DNA of 42,487 nucleotides from Cryptosporangium aurantiacum. GTDB taxonomy: Bacteria; Actinomycetota; Actinomycetes; Mycobacteriales; Cryptosporangiaceae. The stretch lies in NCBI RefSeq assembly GCF_900143005.1, contig NZ_FRCS01000034.1, forward strand, positions 1-42,487. The letters are read 5' to 3'. Shown here piece by piece: positions 7,689 to 16,004 of the stretch; the stretch's first letter is position 1; each line of letters begins with the position of its first letter. The translations under genes and the position numbers were made by a program. The notes beneath the pieces are model-generated. The model had not been told where the DNA came from. It did not search any database and saw only the letters and a list, made by a program, of their open reading frames with translations.

Positions 7689-8660
7689 TTAGTTCCGGAA
7701 CCATTCGCGCTGGACGGTCACGACGAGGAACGTTCCGCCGTAGCGGGATGCGGCGTACTGGAGCGGGACGCGGTCGAGGGCGGGGGCGCGGCGGTCCCAC
7801 TCCGGTGGGTCGCCGGAGCCGATGTCGGTGCCGACGTCGACGTCCTGCAGGGCCTCGACGACCGCGACGGCCTCCTCGACGGTCCGGCCGAAGTGCACCG
7901 CGAGCCGTGTTCCGTCCCGCTCGAACTCGGCCACGTACGTGGCGACGGGCGCTCGTGGCTCGACGGCCGGGGTCGTCTCGATGGGCATCTCGATCTCGGT
8001 GGGCTCGGCGGTCACCGACAGCTCGGAGGCGATGTTGTCCCCCAGGACGGACCAGCCGGCGAGCATGAGCTGATTCCGGGTTTCCCGGAGCGCCGCCTCG
8101 AGGCCGGTCACGGGGGCTTCCACCACCACCGTCTGCCGGCTGGCGCAGAGCCAGTTGAAGTCGTCCCAGGTGCGCCGCAGGCCGCGGGACCCGCGCTGGC
8201 AGGCCTCGTGGCGTGCGAGCCCCAGCGGGGTGACGCCGCTCGGGGTGACGGCCGCCAGCGATCCGGCGAGTTGCTGCGCCGCGGTGTCCTTGGCCCGGAT
8301 GATCGCCGCGCTGTGCACGTCGGGGGGCGGGTCGCGGTGCACGACGCGGCTGAACGTGACCGCGCCGAGCACGCAGAAGACGCTGAGGACGACGAGCGCG
8401 GCGGCCAGCAGCACGATCGTGCGCCGGGTGCGCCGGTGCGGCGCCCTCGGCTGCCGCGCGGAGTCGACGATCCACTCCACCGAGTCATCCGGCTCCCCGA
8501 GGCCCCCGTCTGGCGCGCCCGGGGCGTCGGGCGCATCCGGGCCCTCGGGCGCATCCGGGCCCTCGGGCGCATCCGGGCCGTCGGGCGCATCCGGGCCGTC
8601 GGGCGCGGGTGGCGCGTCCTCGTCGGCGGGCGCGGGGGGCGGTGACACGGACTCCGACAC
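7689..8660 (-). CDS. Proline-rich single-pass membrane protein, unknown function
   Basis: A protein of about 323 residues that I do not recognise. It has an acidic, disordered N-terminus with a (GPDAPE)n repeat at about 20-50. A basic stretch (PHRRTRRTI) follows, then one transmembrane helix (IVLLAAALVVLSVFCVLGAVTF). The rest is an external domain of about 220 residues with Trp/Asp-rich sequence such as RRTWDDFNWLCASRQTVVVEAP and a C-terminal FLVVTVQREWF. Positive charges before the helix place the repeat region inside and the globular domain outside. The GTG at 8660 is chosen as start because the 15 residues that an earlier start would add are not protein-like. It ends one base before the deaminase start and is probably co-transcribed with it. 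Confidence 0.65.
   Translation of the reverse strand: MSESVSPPPAPADEDAPPAPDGPDAPDGPDAPEGPDAPEGPDAPDAPGAPDGGLGEPDDSVEWIVDSARQPRAPHRRTRRTIVLLAAALVVLSVFCVLGAVTFSRVVHRDPPPDVHSAAIIRAKDTAAQQLAGSLAAVTPSGVTPLGLARHEACQRGSRGLRRTWDDFNWLCASRQTVVVEAPVTGLEAALRETRNQLMLAGWSVLGDNIASELSVTAEPTEIEMPIETTPAVEPRAPVATYVAEFERDGTRLAVHFGRTVEEAVAVVEALQDVDVGTDIGSGDPPEWDRRAPALDRVPLQYAASRYGGTFLVVTVQREWFRN
8527..8598. repeat. 18-base tandem repeat, 4 copies, coding
   Basis: Four near-identical copies of TCGGGCGCATCCGGGCCC (the last two with G for C) encode (GPDAPE/D)n in the cytoplasmic tail of the membrane protein. Confidence 0.93.
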
Positions 8661-8707
8661 CCACCCGACCCTAGCGCCCCCCGCTAAGCGGCCTCCCCGC
8701 CGCACGG

Positions 8708-9052
8708 TCAGCGCCCGGCGAGGTAAGCGGTGGCCACCTTCTTCGGAACGACCATTCGCCAGGCGTCCAACACCAGTTCTTCGAGCTCGGGGAGTTCGAC
8801 GGCGGCGAGCCTGAGCTGGAGCCAGTTGAACCGCTCGTCGGAGCGGTCCGGCGGCAGGAACACCTCCGGCCGTGCCGCGAGGAGCGCTCCGCGCTCTTCA
8901 CGAGGGAACGCGAACCCGAGCACGGTCTCGTCCCGCGAAAACGCCAGATAGACGATCTTCCCGACGCGAAACTTCACCCGATCGCGGACGACGACCTCGT
9001 AACTCCGTGGCAGCGGCCGGGCGATCGCGCGGACGTCCTCGATCGAGGCCAC
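8708..9052 (-). CDS. MmcQ/YjbR family protein
   Basis: A 114-residue protein of the MmcQ/YjbR (CyaY-like fold) family. Conserved features are the N-terminal segment SIEDVRAIARPLPRSYE, the strand KFRVGKIVYLAFS and the C-terminal FNWLQLRLAAVELPELEELVLDAWRMVVPKK-like region, with the Trp and Arg/Lys residues typical of the family. These proteins are often described as DNA-binding-like, but no reaction is established. GTG start three bases after the anti-sigma gene stop, so it is likely in the same transcript as the sigma/anti-sigma pair. Confidence 0.88.
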   Translation of the reverse strand: MASIEDVRAIARPLPRSYEVVVRDRVKFRVGKIVYLAFSRDETVLGFAFPREERGALLAARPEVFLPPDRSDERFNWLQLRLAAVELPELEELVLDAWRMVVPKKVATAYLAGR

Positions 9053-9055
9053 CGC

Positions 9056-9760
9056 TCAGAGGTCGACCGTGACGAGGTGGCGACCGGCGGTGGTCTTGAT
9101 CTCGACCGAGTCCACGTCCTCGGGGGCGATCGCGGCGTTGCCGGTGATCGGCCAGCCGCCGGGCGCGGACGCCGCCTTCTGCGAGATCACCCAGCTGCTG
9201 GCGATCTCCTCGCCGGTGTCCTTGCGGTGCACGATCATCCGGCACTCCTCGCCGGCCTTGATGCCCTTGAGCGTCGCGTTCACCCGGACCCAGCCGTCGG
9301 CCGGGATGATCTGCGCGGTCATCTCCGCGCCGGTGTCCGGGTCGGTGGCGCTGACCGTGCGGGTGCCCGCCACGGTCGCGGACGGGAACGGGTCAGCGAC
9401 GACCTGCTGCGGCTCGCCGGAGCGTCCGAGCAGGACACCGCCGCCCACCGCGAGCGCGATCGCGACCACCGCGGCGGCACCGGCGAGGACCGCCCGCCCC
9501 CATGATCGGCGGGACGCGGTCTCCTCGCGTGCCGCTCGCAGCGTGCGCTGGAGCAGCAGGTCGGCCTCGGGGTCCGGGCCGTCGAGGAACAGCTCCGGCG
9601 GGACGTCGTCCAGCGCGTTCTCGATCTCGCGCAGGACCGTCACCTCGTGACGGCAGGACGGGCAGGTGGAGAGGTGCTCCTCGACGCGGCGGAACTCGAT
9701 CGGGTCGAGCAGGCCGAACAGATACCCGGCGATGTCGACGTGTCCGTGGGGCATCGTCAT
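9056..9760 (-). CDS. Membrane anti-sigma factor with zinc-binding (ZAS) domain
   Basis: A 234-residue anti-sigma factor. The N-terminus carries the ZAS zinc motif HLSTCPSC (His 29, Cys 33, Cys 36) with an additional His near residue 7, and the family's AGYLFGLLDPIEFRRVEEHL. One transmembrane helix spans about 88-110 (AVLAGAAAVVAIALAVGGGVLLG), followed by an extracytoplasmic domain of about 125 residues with EECRMIVHRKDTGEE. The architecture matches RslA, the anti-sigma of SigL. It should hold the upstream-encoded sigma factor at the membrane and release it on an envelope or oxidative signal through the zinc site. It starts within the sigma stop (ATGA overlap). Confidence 0.9.
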   Translation of the reverse strand: MTMPHGHVDIAGYLFGLLDPIEFRRVEEHLSTCPSCRHEVTVLREIENALDDVPPELFLDGPDPEADLLLQRTLRAAREETASRRSWGRAVLAGAAAVVAIALAVGGGVLLGRSGEPQQVVADPFPSATVAGTRTVSATDPDTGAEMTAQIIPADGWVRVNATLKGIKAGEECRMIVHRKDTGEEIASSWVISQKAASAPGGWPITGNAAIAPEDVDSVEIKTTAGRHLVTVDL

Positions 9761-10308
9761 CGGGTCACCATCCCCAGGCCCGCGTCACGCCCGCCGAACG
9801 AGTCGCGCAAGGTTCTCAGCGCGTAAAATGTTCTGCTCTTCACCGTTCCGACCGGCACACCGAGCGCGTCGGCCGCCTCCTTGATCGTGCGGCCCCGCAG
9901 GTAGATCTGGACGAGGACGTCCCGGTGCTCGGGTGGGAGCTGCTCCAGCGCGTCCATCACGACCATCTGGTTCACCACGTGGTCGGCGTGGTCGCGGGCC
10001 ACCGGAGGCTTGTACGGCACCTCCGCCACCTCGGGAGGACGCGCGGCCCGGGCTCTGGACTGGTCGATGACGATGTTGCGGGCCACGGTCAGTAGCCAGC
10101 CCCGCACCGAACCCTTGCCGTTCACCATGACCTCCGGATTTCGCCACGCCCGGAGGATCGTCTCCTGGACGATGTCCTCGGCGAGCGCCCGGTCCTCGGT
10201 CAGCCGGGTGACGTAGGCCAGCAATGCCCGTCCGTGTTCGGCGAACAGCGACCGGATCAGCGCTTCGTTCCCCGCCGGGGCTCGCCGCTGACCAGCGCTT
10301 CGGACCAT
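9757..10308 (-). CDS. ECF RNA polymerase sigma factor (SigL-like)
   Basis: An extracytoplasmic-function sigma-70 of about 183 residues. Region 2 reads LIRSLFAEHGRALLAYVTRL, DRALAEDIVQETILRAWRNP and VRGWLLTVARNIVIDQSRAR; region 4 reads DALEQLPPEHRDVLVQIYLRG, then IKEAADALGVPVGTVKSRTFYALRTLR with its helix-turn-helix. I chose the ATG at 10306-10308 because it follows a strong GGGGAGCGGTGG and starts just before region 2. A GTG at 10501-10503 in the same frame also has a good ribosome site and would add 65 residues of non-sigma sequence, so an extended form cannot be excluded. The partner anti-sigma overlaps by four bases. ECF pairs of this type usually activate their own promoter. Confidence 0.92.
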   Translation of the reverse strand: MVRSAGQRRAPAGNEALIRSLFAEHGRALLAYVTRLTEDRALAEDIVQETILRAWRNPEVMVNGKGSVRGWLLTVARNIVIDQSRARAARPPEVAEVPYKPPVARDHADHVVNQMVVMDALEQLPPEHRDVLVQIYLRGRTIKEAADALGVPVGTVKSRTFYALRTLRDSFGGRDAGLGMVTR

Positions 10309-10597
10309 CCACCGCTCCCCTCGTGGCGCCGCATCCCGAGACCGCTCCTGACTGTAGGGCACCTCGCCGCCCGGCCGCTCGACGGCGGTTCCATAGTGGT
10401 GTTGGGGTTCCGACACCCGGACGGACGGCACGGCACGCACGTTGACGCGACGGTCGGCGCGCTGGGCGCCGAAGGCGTCGAACTGAAGGCTCAGGACTGT
10501 CACGATGGCCCCTCATGCTGGGTGATCCGACGCTCACACGGGGCGGGGCACAAATAGGTTCACGGGTTCTGGGCAGTGACGCCGTAGCGTGCGGAGC

Positions 10598-11080
10598 GTG
10601 CAGATCGTTCCGATGACCGCGGATCACGCGGATGCGGTGCTGGAGGTCTACCGGCTCGGCATCGAGACCCGGCAGGCCACGTTCGAGACCGAGGTGCCGG
10701 ACTGGACCGCGTTCGACGCGGCCCGTCTGCCTGCCCACCGGTTCGTCGCGGTCGAGAGCTCCGTGCTCGGCTGGGTCGCCTGCAGCCCGGTGTCCCGACG
10801 CCCGGTCTACGCCGGGGTCGTCGAACACTCCGTCTACGTGCATCCGGACGCGCGGGGGCGCGGCGTCGGGCGGACCCTGCTCGACGCACTGGTCTCCTCC
10901 ACCGAAAAAGCCGGTATTTGGACGATACAGTCGGCGATTTTTCCGGAGAACGCCGCGAGCCTGGCGCTGCACGTCGCCTGTGGGTTCCGGGTGGTCGGCA
11001 CTCGCGAGCGGATCGGGCGTCACTACGGGGTGTGGCGCGACGTCGTCCTGATCGAACGGCGGAGTCCGGTGGTGGATTGA
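10598..11080 (+). CDS. GNAT N-acetyltransferase (phosphinothricin acetyltransferase-like)
   Basis: A 160-residue GNAT-fold acetyltransferase. The acetyl-CoA binding motif is VEHSVYVHPDARGRGVGRTLLDALV, with the R-G-x-G-V-G signature, followed by ENAASLALHVACGFRVVG and a C-terminal VWRDVVLIER. The N-terminal GIETRQATFETEVPDW is typical of the phosphinothricin/methionine-sulfone acetyltransferase subfamily; members acetylate diverse amino-acid-like amines, and the substrate here is not known. The start is one of two GTG codons (10589 or 10598); I use the second because it gives the usual length. It is transcribed divergently from the sigma factor gene, about 290 bases apart. Confidence 0.88.
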   Translation: MQIVPMTADHADAVLEVYRLGIETRQATFETEVPDWTAFDAARLPAHRFVAVESSVLGWVACSPVSRRPVYAGVVEHSVYVHPDARGRGVGRTLLDALVSSTEKAGIWTIQSAIFPENAASLALHVACGFRVVGTRERIGRHYGVWRDVVLIERRSPVVD

Positions 11081-11172
11081 ACCGTCCGCGCTCGGCGCGG
11101 GGGCTGGGCACTCGCGCTGGGCGCGGGCAAATTCGGGGGCGGGGCGGGTGACCGGGATGTGAGGATCCGGCC

Positions 11173-11802
11173 ATGATTGATCTGCACCTGCTCGCGTTGT
11201 TCACGGTGGCCACACTCGTCGCGATGATCACGCCCGGGCCCGACATGCTGTTCGTCCTCGGGTGCGGCATGCGGGGCGGCCCGCGGGCCGGGCTGCTCGC
11301 GACGGCGGGCGTGGCGACCAGCGAGGCGATCCACGTGGCGCTGGCCGCCGCCGGGCTGACCGCGCTGTTCGCCGCCGTACCGGTCGCGTTCACCGTCGTC
11401 CGGGTCGTCGGCGGGATCTACCTGATCTACCTCGGCGTCCAGATCATCCGGCACCGCAAGGGGAGCACCGACGACCTCCCGGAGGGCGGTGGTTCGATCT
11501 CGGGACGGCGTGCCTACCTCAACGGCGTGGCGACGAACCTGCTCAACCCGAAGATGGTGACGTTCACGATCGCGTTCCTGCCCCAGTTCGTCGACCCGTC
11601 GCTGGGGCGGATCTGGCTGCAGTTCCTCATCCTCGGCGTCATCCTGATCGCGCTGGAGTTCCTGGTCGACGGCGCGGTCGGCGTACTCGCCGGACGGATC
11701 GGCGGGTGGCTCCGGGCCCGGCGAGCGGCCCGGCGCCGGATCGACGTCGCCACCGGCGGCCTGTTCATCGGCCTCGGCGTCCGCCTCGCCGCCGAGCGCT
11801 AA
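11173..11802 (+). CDS. LysE/RhtB-family amino-acid exporter
   Basis: A 209-residue polytopic membrane protein of the LysE translocator family. The N-terminal hallmark FTVATLVAMITPGPDMLFVLG contains the conserved P-G-P-D, and the middle contains FLNG-like AYLNGVATNLLNPKMVTFTIAFLPQFVD, where N-P-K and the following helix are typical. About six hydrophobic segments are visible. Members export basic amino acids, homoserine/threonine or related compounds using proton-motive force; the substrate here is unknown. The ATG is preceded by GTGAGGATC, with AGGA as ribosome site. Confidence 0.92.
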   Translation: MIDLHLLALFTVATLVAMITPGPDMLFVLGCGMRGGPRAGLLATAGVATSEAIHVALAAAGLTALFAAVPVAFTVVRVVGGIYLIYLGVQIIRHRKGSTDDLPEGGGSISGRRAYLNGVATNLLNPKMVTFTIAFLPQFVDPSLGRIWLQFLILGVILIALEFLVDGAVGVLAGRIGGWLRARRAARRRIDVATGGLFIGLGVRLAAER

Positions 11803-11871
11803 CGCGGAGCCGCGCGCGGGGCGCGGGGCGCCAGCGCGGTGCGCGGGGCCGCAGCGGGGCCGCACGGCGAG

Positions 11872-11911
11872 GCGGGGCGCATGTTGCTGTTTCGGCGCCC
11901 CGCAAACAGCA
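11872..11911. other. Two overlapping, mutually exclusive hairpins
   Basis: GCGGGGCGC (11872-11880) is complementary to GCGCCCCGC (11895-11903). TGCTGTTT (11885-11892) is complementary to AAACAGCA (11904-11911). The second stem would take up the right arm of the first in its loop, so only one can form at a time. The element lies between the lysE-type gene and the Hsp70 fusion gene, about 75 bases before the latter's start. It may be the exporter's terminator or an attenuator-like switch for the downstream operon. Confidence 0.6.
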
Positions 11912-11985
11912 CTATGTGGCCGGGCCCGCGGCGGCCGCCCGGGCTCGGCGATTCGTGAGCGGCGGCGGACGCTACTCTGCGCCCC

Positions 11986-14739
11986 ATGACCGAGTCCGGA
12001 GACTCAACGCCGGGGTGGCAGGCACCCGGGTCGTCCGGGGAGGGGCCGGATCTCGGCGTCGACTTCGGGACCTCGAACACCGTCGCAGTGATCCGCCGCG
12101 GCGACGGACCGATCGAAACGCTGCTCTTCGACGGTTCGCCGCTGCTGGTGTCCGCGGTGTTCGCCGACCCCGGCGGCCGGCTGCTGACCGGGCGGGACGC
12201 GACCCACACCGCCCGTTCGCGTCCGGAGCGGTTCGAACCGAACCCGAAACGCCGCGTCGACGACGGGGTGGTGCTCCTCGGTGACGCCGAGCTGCCGGTC
12301 GCCGACCTGATCGCGGCGGTGCTCGCGCGCGTCGTCGCCGAGGCGTCCCGGGTCGCGGGCCGGCCGCCGCGCTCGGTCACGCTCACCCACCCGGTCAGCT
12401 GGGGGCCGCGGCGCCTCGCGCTGCTGGCACGCGCGGCGGAGATCGCCGGGATCCGCGCGCCCCGGCTGACGCCCGAGCCGGTGGCTGCCGCGTTCGCGTT
12501 CCTCGCCCTGCCGGACGTGACGATCCGGCCGGGGCGGAGCGTCGTCGTCTACGACCTGGGCGGCGGCACGTTCGACGCGACCGTGATGCGCCGCACCGAG
12601 AGCGGCTTCACCGCCACCGCGACCGAGGGACTCGGCGACGTCGGCGGCCTCGACATCGACGCAGCGATCTTCGGCTACCTCGGCGCGGCGCTCGGTGCAC
12701 GCGCCGCCGGTTACTGGCACCGCCTGGAGTGGCCCGAGTCGGCCACCGACCGGCGGGCGGCCCGGCTGCTCTGGGACGACATCCGCATCGCCAAGGAGTT
12801 GCTGTCCCGGGCGTCGTCCGCGACCGTGCACATCCCGCTGCTCGACGACGACGTCCCGCTCGGCCGGGAACAGCTCGAACGTCTGGCGCGGCCGGTGCTC
12901 GACCGCACGGTCAACACGACCCGCAACGCGATGCGAGCTGCCGGGGTGACCGCGGACGACGTCGACGGGCTGTTCCTGGTGGGTGGACCCAGCCGGATGC
13001 CGCTCGCCTCGACGCTCCTGTTCCAGCGGCTGGGGATCACGCCGACCGTGGTGGAGAACCCGGAGCTGGTGGTCGCCCGCGGCAGCCTCGGTGTCCCCGC
13101 GCCCGCTCAGCCCGCCGAGGCCCCGCCCGGCGACGACGCGGCGACCGAACCGGTCCCCGACCACCAGGCCGCCCCGCGGGCCCACGAGGCCCCGCCGCCC
13201 TACGGCACTACGCCGATCACAGCCCTGCGGCCTTACCCGGCCGCGCCGAGCAACCCCGCGCCGAGCAACCCGGCGCCCAGCACCTTCGCGCCGAACACCC
13301 CCGCGCCGAGCAACCCCGCGCCGAGCAGCCCGGCGCCCAGCACCTTCGCGCCGAACACCCCCGCGCTGGGTAGCCCAGGGCCGCGTGGCCTCGCGCCAGG
13401 CGCCCCCACGCCGGGTAGCTCCGGGCCGCGCAACCCCGCGCCCAAGGCCCCCGCGCCAGGGGCCGCCGCGCCAGGGGCCCCCGCGCCAAGGGCCCCCGTG
13501 CCAGGGGCCGCCGCGCCAGTGGCCGACGCGCCGGCTACGTCTACGGGCCGGTCGGGGCGCCTGGTGGCCGCGTTAGCCGCCGCCGTCGCGCTCGTGCTGG
13601 TCGTCGCCGGCGCCGCGTACGGCGTCACCCAGTTCGGCAACGACGACAACACGTCCGACGGCGTGACCGGCTCCCCCACTGCGAGCCCGACGGTCTCCGA
13701 ACCGCCACCGGCCTGCGGCCGCCGCCTCGCGGTCATCGGGCCGCTCACCGGCGACTTCGCGACGTTCGGACAGAGCAGCTTCCGCGGCGCCACGCTCGCC
13801 GTCGATGCCTACAACCGCGAGCACCCCTCGTGCACGGTGACGCTGTCCACGTACGACACGACCGGCACCCAGGACACCGCGGCGGACGTCGCCCAGCGCG
13901 CCGTCGCGGACACCGCGCTGGTCGGAGCCGTCGGCCCCAGTTTCAGCTCGGAGACCAAGGCCGTCGGCCCGATCTTCGAGCAGGCCGGCCTCCCGTTCAT
14001 CACTCCCTCGGCCACCGCGCCGAGCTTGGCCGACAACAACTGGCAGACGTTCCACCGCATCATCGGCGACGACGACGCCACCGCACCCGCGGCCAAGTCC
14101 TACCTGCACGGCGAACTGCGCGCGGAACGGATCGTCGTGGTCGACGACGGCTCCGACTACGGCAAGAACCTGGCCGACAAGGTCGTCGCCGAGCTCGGCC
14201 GGACGGTGGGCCGGGAGAGCCTCGCGGTCGGTCAGACCGCTCTGGACGGTGTCGTCGGACGGATCGCGGCGCTGAAGCCGGACGCGGTCTTCCTCGGCGG
14301 TTACTTCGATTCCGCCGGGCTGATGCGCAAGCAGCTCACGGCCGCGGGCGTCACCGCGCCGATGGTGACCGGCGACGGCGTGAAGGACACCGGCTTCCTG
14401 GAGTACGCGGGTTCGGCAGGCGACGGCACGGTCACGCTCTGCCCGTGCTCGCCACCGGAGAAGGCCGACGCGGCGTTCATCCGATCGCACCGGGCGAAGT
14501 TCGGCGCCGACCCGGGCATCTACGCGGCCGAGGCCTACGACGCCGCGTCCGTGTTCCTGGCCGCGATCGGCACCGGCCGGTCCACGCGGGCGGCCGTGCT
14601 CGAGGCCGTCGACCGGTACGACCGGAAAGGACTCACGGCGCGCGTGCGGTTCGACCAGCGCGGCGAAGTCCGCGATCCGACAGTGTGGGCCTACCGGTTC
14701 ACCGCGACCTCGATCGTTCCGCTCCGCCGGGTGGTGTGA
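11986..14739 (+). CDS. Hsp70-type ATPase fused through a membrane helix to an external ligand-binding domain
   Basis: A 917-residue chimera. Residues about 22-370 are an actin/Hsp70 nucleotide-binding domain: LGVDFGTSNTVAV (phosphate 1, 23-35), VVVYDLGGGTFDATV (phosphate 2, 186-200) and GLFLVGGPSRMP (adenosine, 328-339). The Hsp70 substrate-binding domain and lid are absent. Residues 371-523 form a Pro/Ala-rich linker with a duplicated 20-residue unit. A transmembrane helix follows at about 525-546 (LVAALAAAVALVLVVAGAAYG), preceded by GRSGR, so the ATPase is cytoplasmic. Residues 577-917 match periplasmic leucine/branched-chain amino-acid-binding proteins: RRLAVIGPLTGDFATFGQSS, GPSFSSETKAVGPIFEQAGL, IVVVDDGSDYGKNLADKVV and FGADPGIYAAEAYDAASVF. 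The design suggests a transmembrane receptor linking ligand binding outside to an ATPase inside. It is first of a five-gene cassette. Confidence 0.9.
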   Translation: MTESGDSTPGWQAPGSSGEGPDLGVDFGTSNTVAVIRRGDGPIETLLFDGSPLLVSAVFADPGGRLLTGRDATHTARSRPERFEPNPKRRVDDGVVLLGDAELPVADLIAAVLARVVAEASRVAGRPPRSVTLTHPVSWGPRRLALLARAAEIAGIRAPRLTPEPVAAAFAFLALPDVTIRPGRSVVVYDLGGGTFDATVMRRTESGFTATATEGLGDVGGLDIDAAIFGYLGAALGARAAGYWHRLEWPESATDRRAARLLWDDIRIAKELLSRASSATVHIPLLDDDVPLGREQLERLARPVLDRTVNTTRNAMRAAGVTADDVDGLFLVGGPSRMPLASTLLFQRLGITPTVVENPELVVARGSLGVPAPAQPAEAPPGDDAATEPVPDHQAAPRAHEAPPPYGTTPITALRPYPAAPSNPAPSNPAPSTFAPNTPAPSNPAPSSPAPSTFAPNTPALGSPGPRGLAPGAPTPGSSGPRNPAPKAPAPGAAAPGAPAPRAPVPGAAAPVADAPATSTGRSGRLVAALAAAVALVLVVAGAAYGVTQFGNDDNTSDGVTGSPTASPTVSEPPPACGRRLAVIGPLTGDFATFGQSSFRGATLAVDAYNREHPSCTVTLSTYDTTGTQDTAADVAQRAVADTALVGAVGPSFSSETKAVGPIFEQAGLPFITPSATAPSLADNNWQTFHRIIGDDDATAPAAKSYLHGELRAERIVVVDDGSDYGKNLADKVVAELGRTVGRESLAVGQTALDGVVGRIAALKPDAVFLGGYFDSAGLMRKQLTAAGVTAPMVTGDGVKDTGFLEYAGSAGDGTVTLCPCSPPEKADAAFIRSHRAKFGADPGIYAAEAYDAASVFLAAIGTGRSTRAAVLEAVDRYDRKGLTARVRFDQRGEVRDPTVWAYRFTATSIVPLRRVV
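13246..13365. repeat. 60-base duplication in the linker of the Hsp70 fusion gene
   Basis: The 60-base block 13246-13305 is repeated at 13306-13365 with one base change. Each block is itself built from 15-base subunits and encodes PSNPAPS(N/S)PAPSTFAPNTPA. The duplication lengthens the linker before the membrane helix without changing the frame. Confidence 0.95.
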
Positions 14740-14877
14740 TCATCCCGGGTTCACCGAACGTTCGCCGGGTGGTGGCCCTCCGTTGGCCGTCCGACCCGCT
14801 TCCGCTGGCGCTGTCACGCCACGATCGAGGTAGGCGCTCTGAGCAGCGCGTTCTCGACCGAGAGGCGACAGGATCCG

Positions 14878-15993
14878 GTGAGACGGTGGTTCGGCATCGG
14901 GATGGCGACGGTGCTGGTGGTCGGGGTGGTGTTCGTCGCGGTCGCCGGCCGCGACCAGGGGACCGACGAGAAGGCCGCAGCCGGCGACTGCGGTTCGACG
15001 ACGATCGTCCGTGGGGTCGTCGGCTCCGAGAAGTCCGCGTTCTTCGCCGATCCGCGGGTACGCGACGCGTTCGCCACGCACTGCCTGGTCATCAAGGTGG
15101 ATCCGGCGGGCTCACGGGAGATCGCGACGACCGTCGACCTCGACCGCTACCAGTTCGCCTTCCCGTCCAGCTCGCCGGCCGCGGAAAAGCTCCAGCGGGC
15201 GCGGTCGGTCCAGCGGGTCTACACACCGTTCTCCTCGCCGATGGCGGTGGCCACGTTCGCGCCGATCGTCCGGACGCTGACCGCGGCGGGCGTCGTCCGC
15301 CGGACCGGGACGTACTCCGTGCTGGACATGGCCAAGTACCTGGACCTGGTCGCCCGCGGCGTCCGCTGGGACGCGCTTCCCGGTAACACCGACTACCCGG
15401 CTCGCAAGTCGGTGCTGGTCACCACGACCGACCCGCGGTCGTCGAACTCCGCGGCGATGTACGCGGCGATCGCGTCCTACGTGCTCAACGGCGACGCGGT
15501 CGTGCAGGACAAGGCAGCGGAGAAGCGGGTGCTGCCGACGCTGTCGAAGTTGTTCCTCGGGCAGGGGTACACCGACAACTCCACCGAGGGACCGTTCGAG
15601 GACTATCTGGCCACCGGCATCGGCAAGACCCCGCTGGTGATGATCTACGAGGCCCAGTACGTCGCACGCCTGAACCGGGCGGACGGCGCGATCCGGCCGG
15701 ACATGACGCTGATCTACCCCTCGCCGACCGTGTTGTCCAAGCACACGCTGGTGCCGCTCGCCCCCGCCGGTGACCAGGTCGGCGAGCTGCTCACCAGCGA
15801 CCCGACGCTCACCGCGCTGGCCGCGGAGCACGGCTATCGCACGGCGTCCCCCGGCGCTTTCCGGTCCGTGCTGGACCGCGCGGGCCCCGCCGCGGCGCCG
15901 ATCGCCGGTGATCTGGTGGACGTCGTCGAGCCACCCGCCTACGAGACGTCCGAGCGGTTGCTGAACGCGATCGCCGACGCCTACAACCGCTGA
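14878..15993 (+). CDS. Membrane-anchored extracellular substrate-binding-like protein
   Basis: A 371-residue protein with an N-terminal helix RRWFGIGMATVLVVGVVFVAVAG that acts as uncleaved anchor or signal (no lipobox Cys). The rest resembles a type II periplasmic binding fold of the molybdate/sulfate-binding kind: VLVTTTDPRSSNSAAMYAAIASYVL has the ligand-contacting S-N-S loop, and TPLVMIYEAQYVARLN then DMTLIYPSPTVLSKHTLVPLAP form the second lobe. The same two blocks, more divergent, occur in the N-terminal half of the VWA lipoprotein two genes downstream, so the cassette carries two related binding domains. No permease or ATPase of an ABC importer is nearby, so import seems unlikely; sensing or scaffolding fits better. 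GTG start after AGGATCC. Confidence 0.75.
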   Translation: MRRWFGIGMATVLVVGVVFVAVAGRDQGTDEKAAAGDCGSTTIVRGVVGSEKSAFFADPRVRDAFATHCLVIKVDPAGSREIATTVDLDRYQFAFPSSSPAAEKLQRARSVQRVYTPFSSPMAVATFAPIVRTLTAAGVVRRTGTYSVLDMAKYLDLVARGVRWDALPGNTDYPARKSVLVTTTDPRSSNSAAMYAAIASYVLNGDAVVQDKAAEKRVLPTLSKLFLGQGYTDNSTEGPFEDYLATGIGKTPLVMIYEAQYVARLNRADGAIRPDMTLIYPSPTVLSKHTLVPLAPAGDQVGELLTSDPTLTALAAEHGYRTASPGAFRSVLDRAGPAAAPIAGDLVDVVEPPAYETSERLLNAIADAYNR

Positions 15994-16004
15994 GAGGATC
16001 TTCG

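Noticed and set aside
10309-10503. N-terminal extension of the SigL-like sigma factor
   Set aside because: It has a plausible GTG and ribosome site, but the 65 residues resemble no sigma region and a stronger ribosome site precedes the ATG at 10308. Kept only as an alternative.
12004-13185. A 393-residue minus-strand frame opposite the Hsp70 domain
   Set aside because: Its sequence is Arg/Gly/Asp-rich, as expected for the antisense of a GC-rich gene, and the plus strand has intact ATPase motifs.
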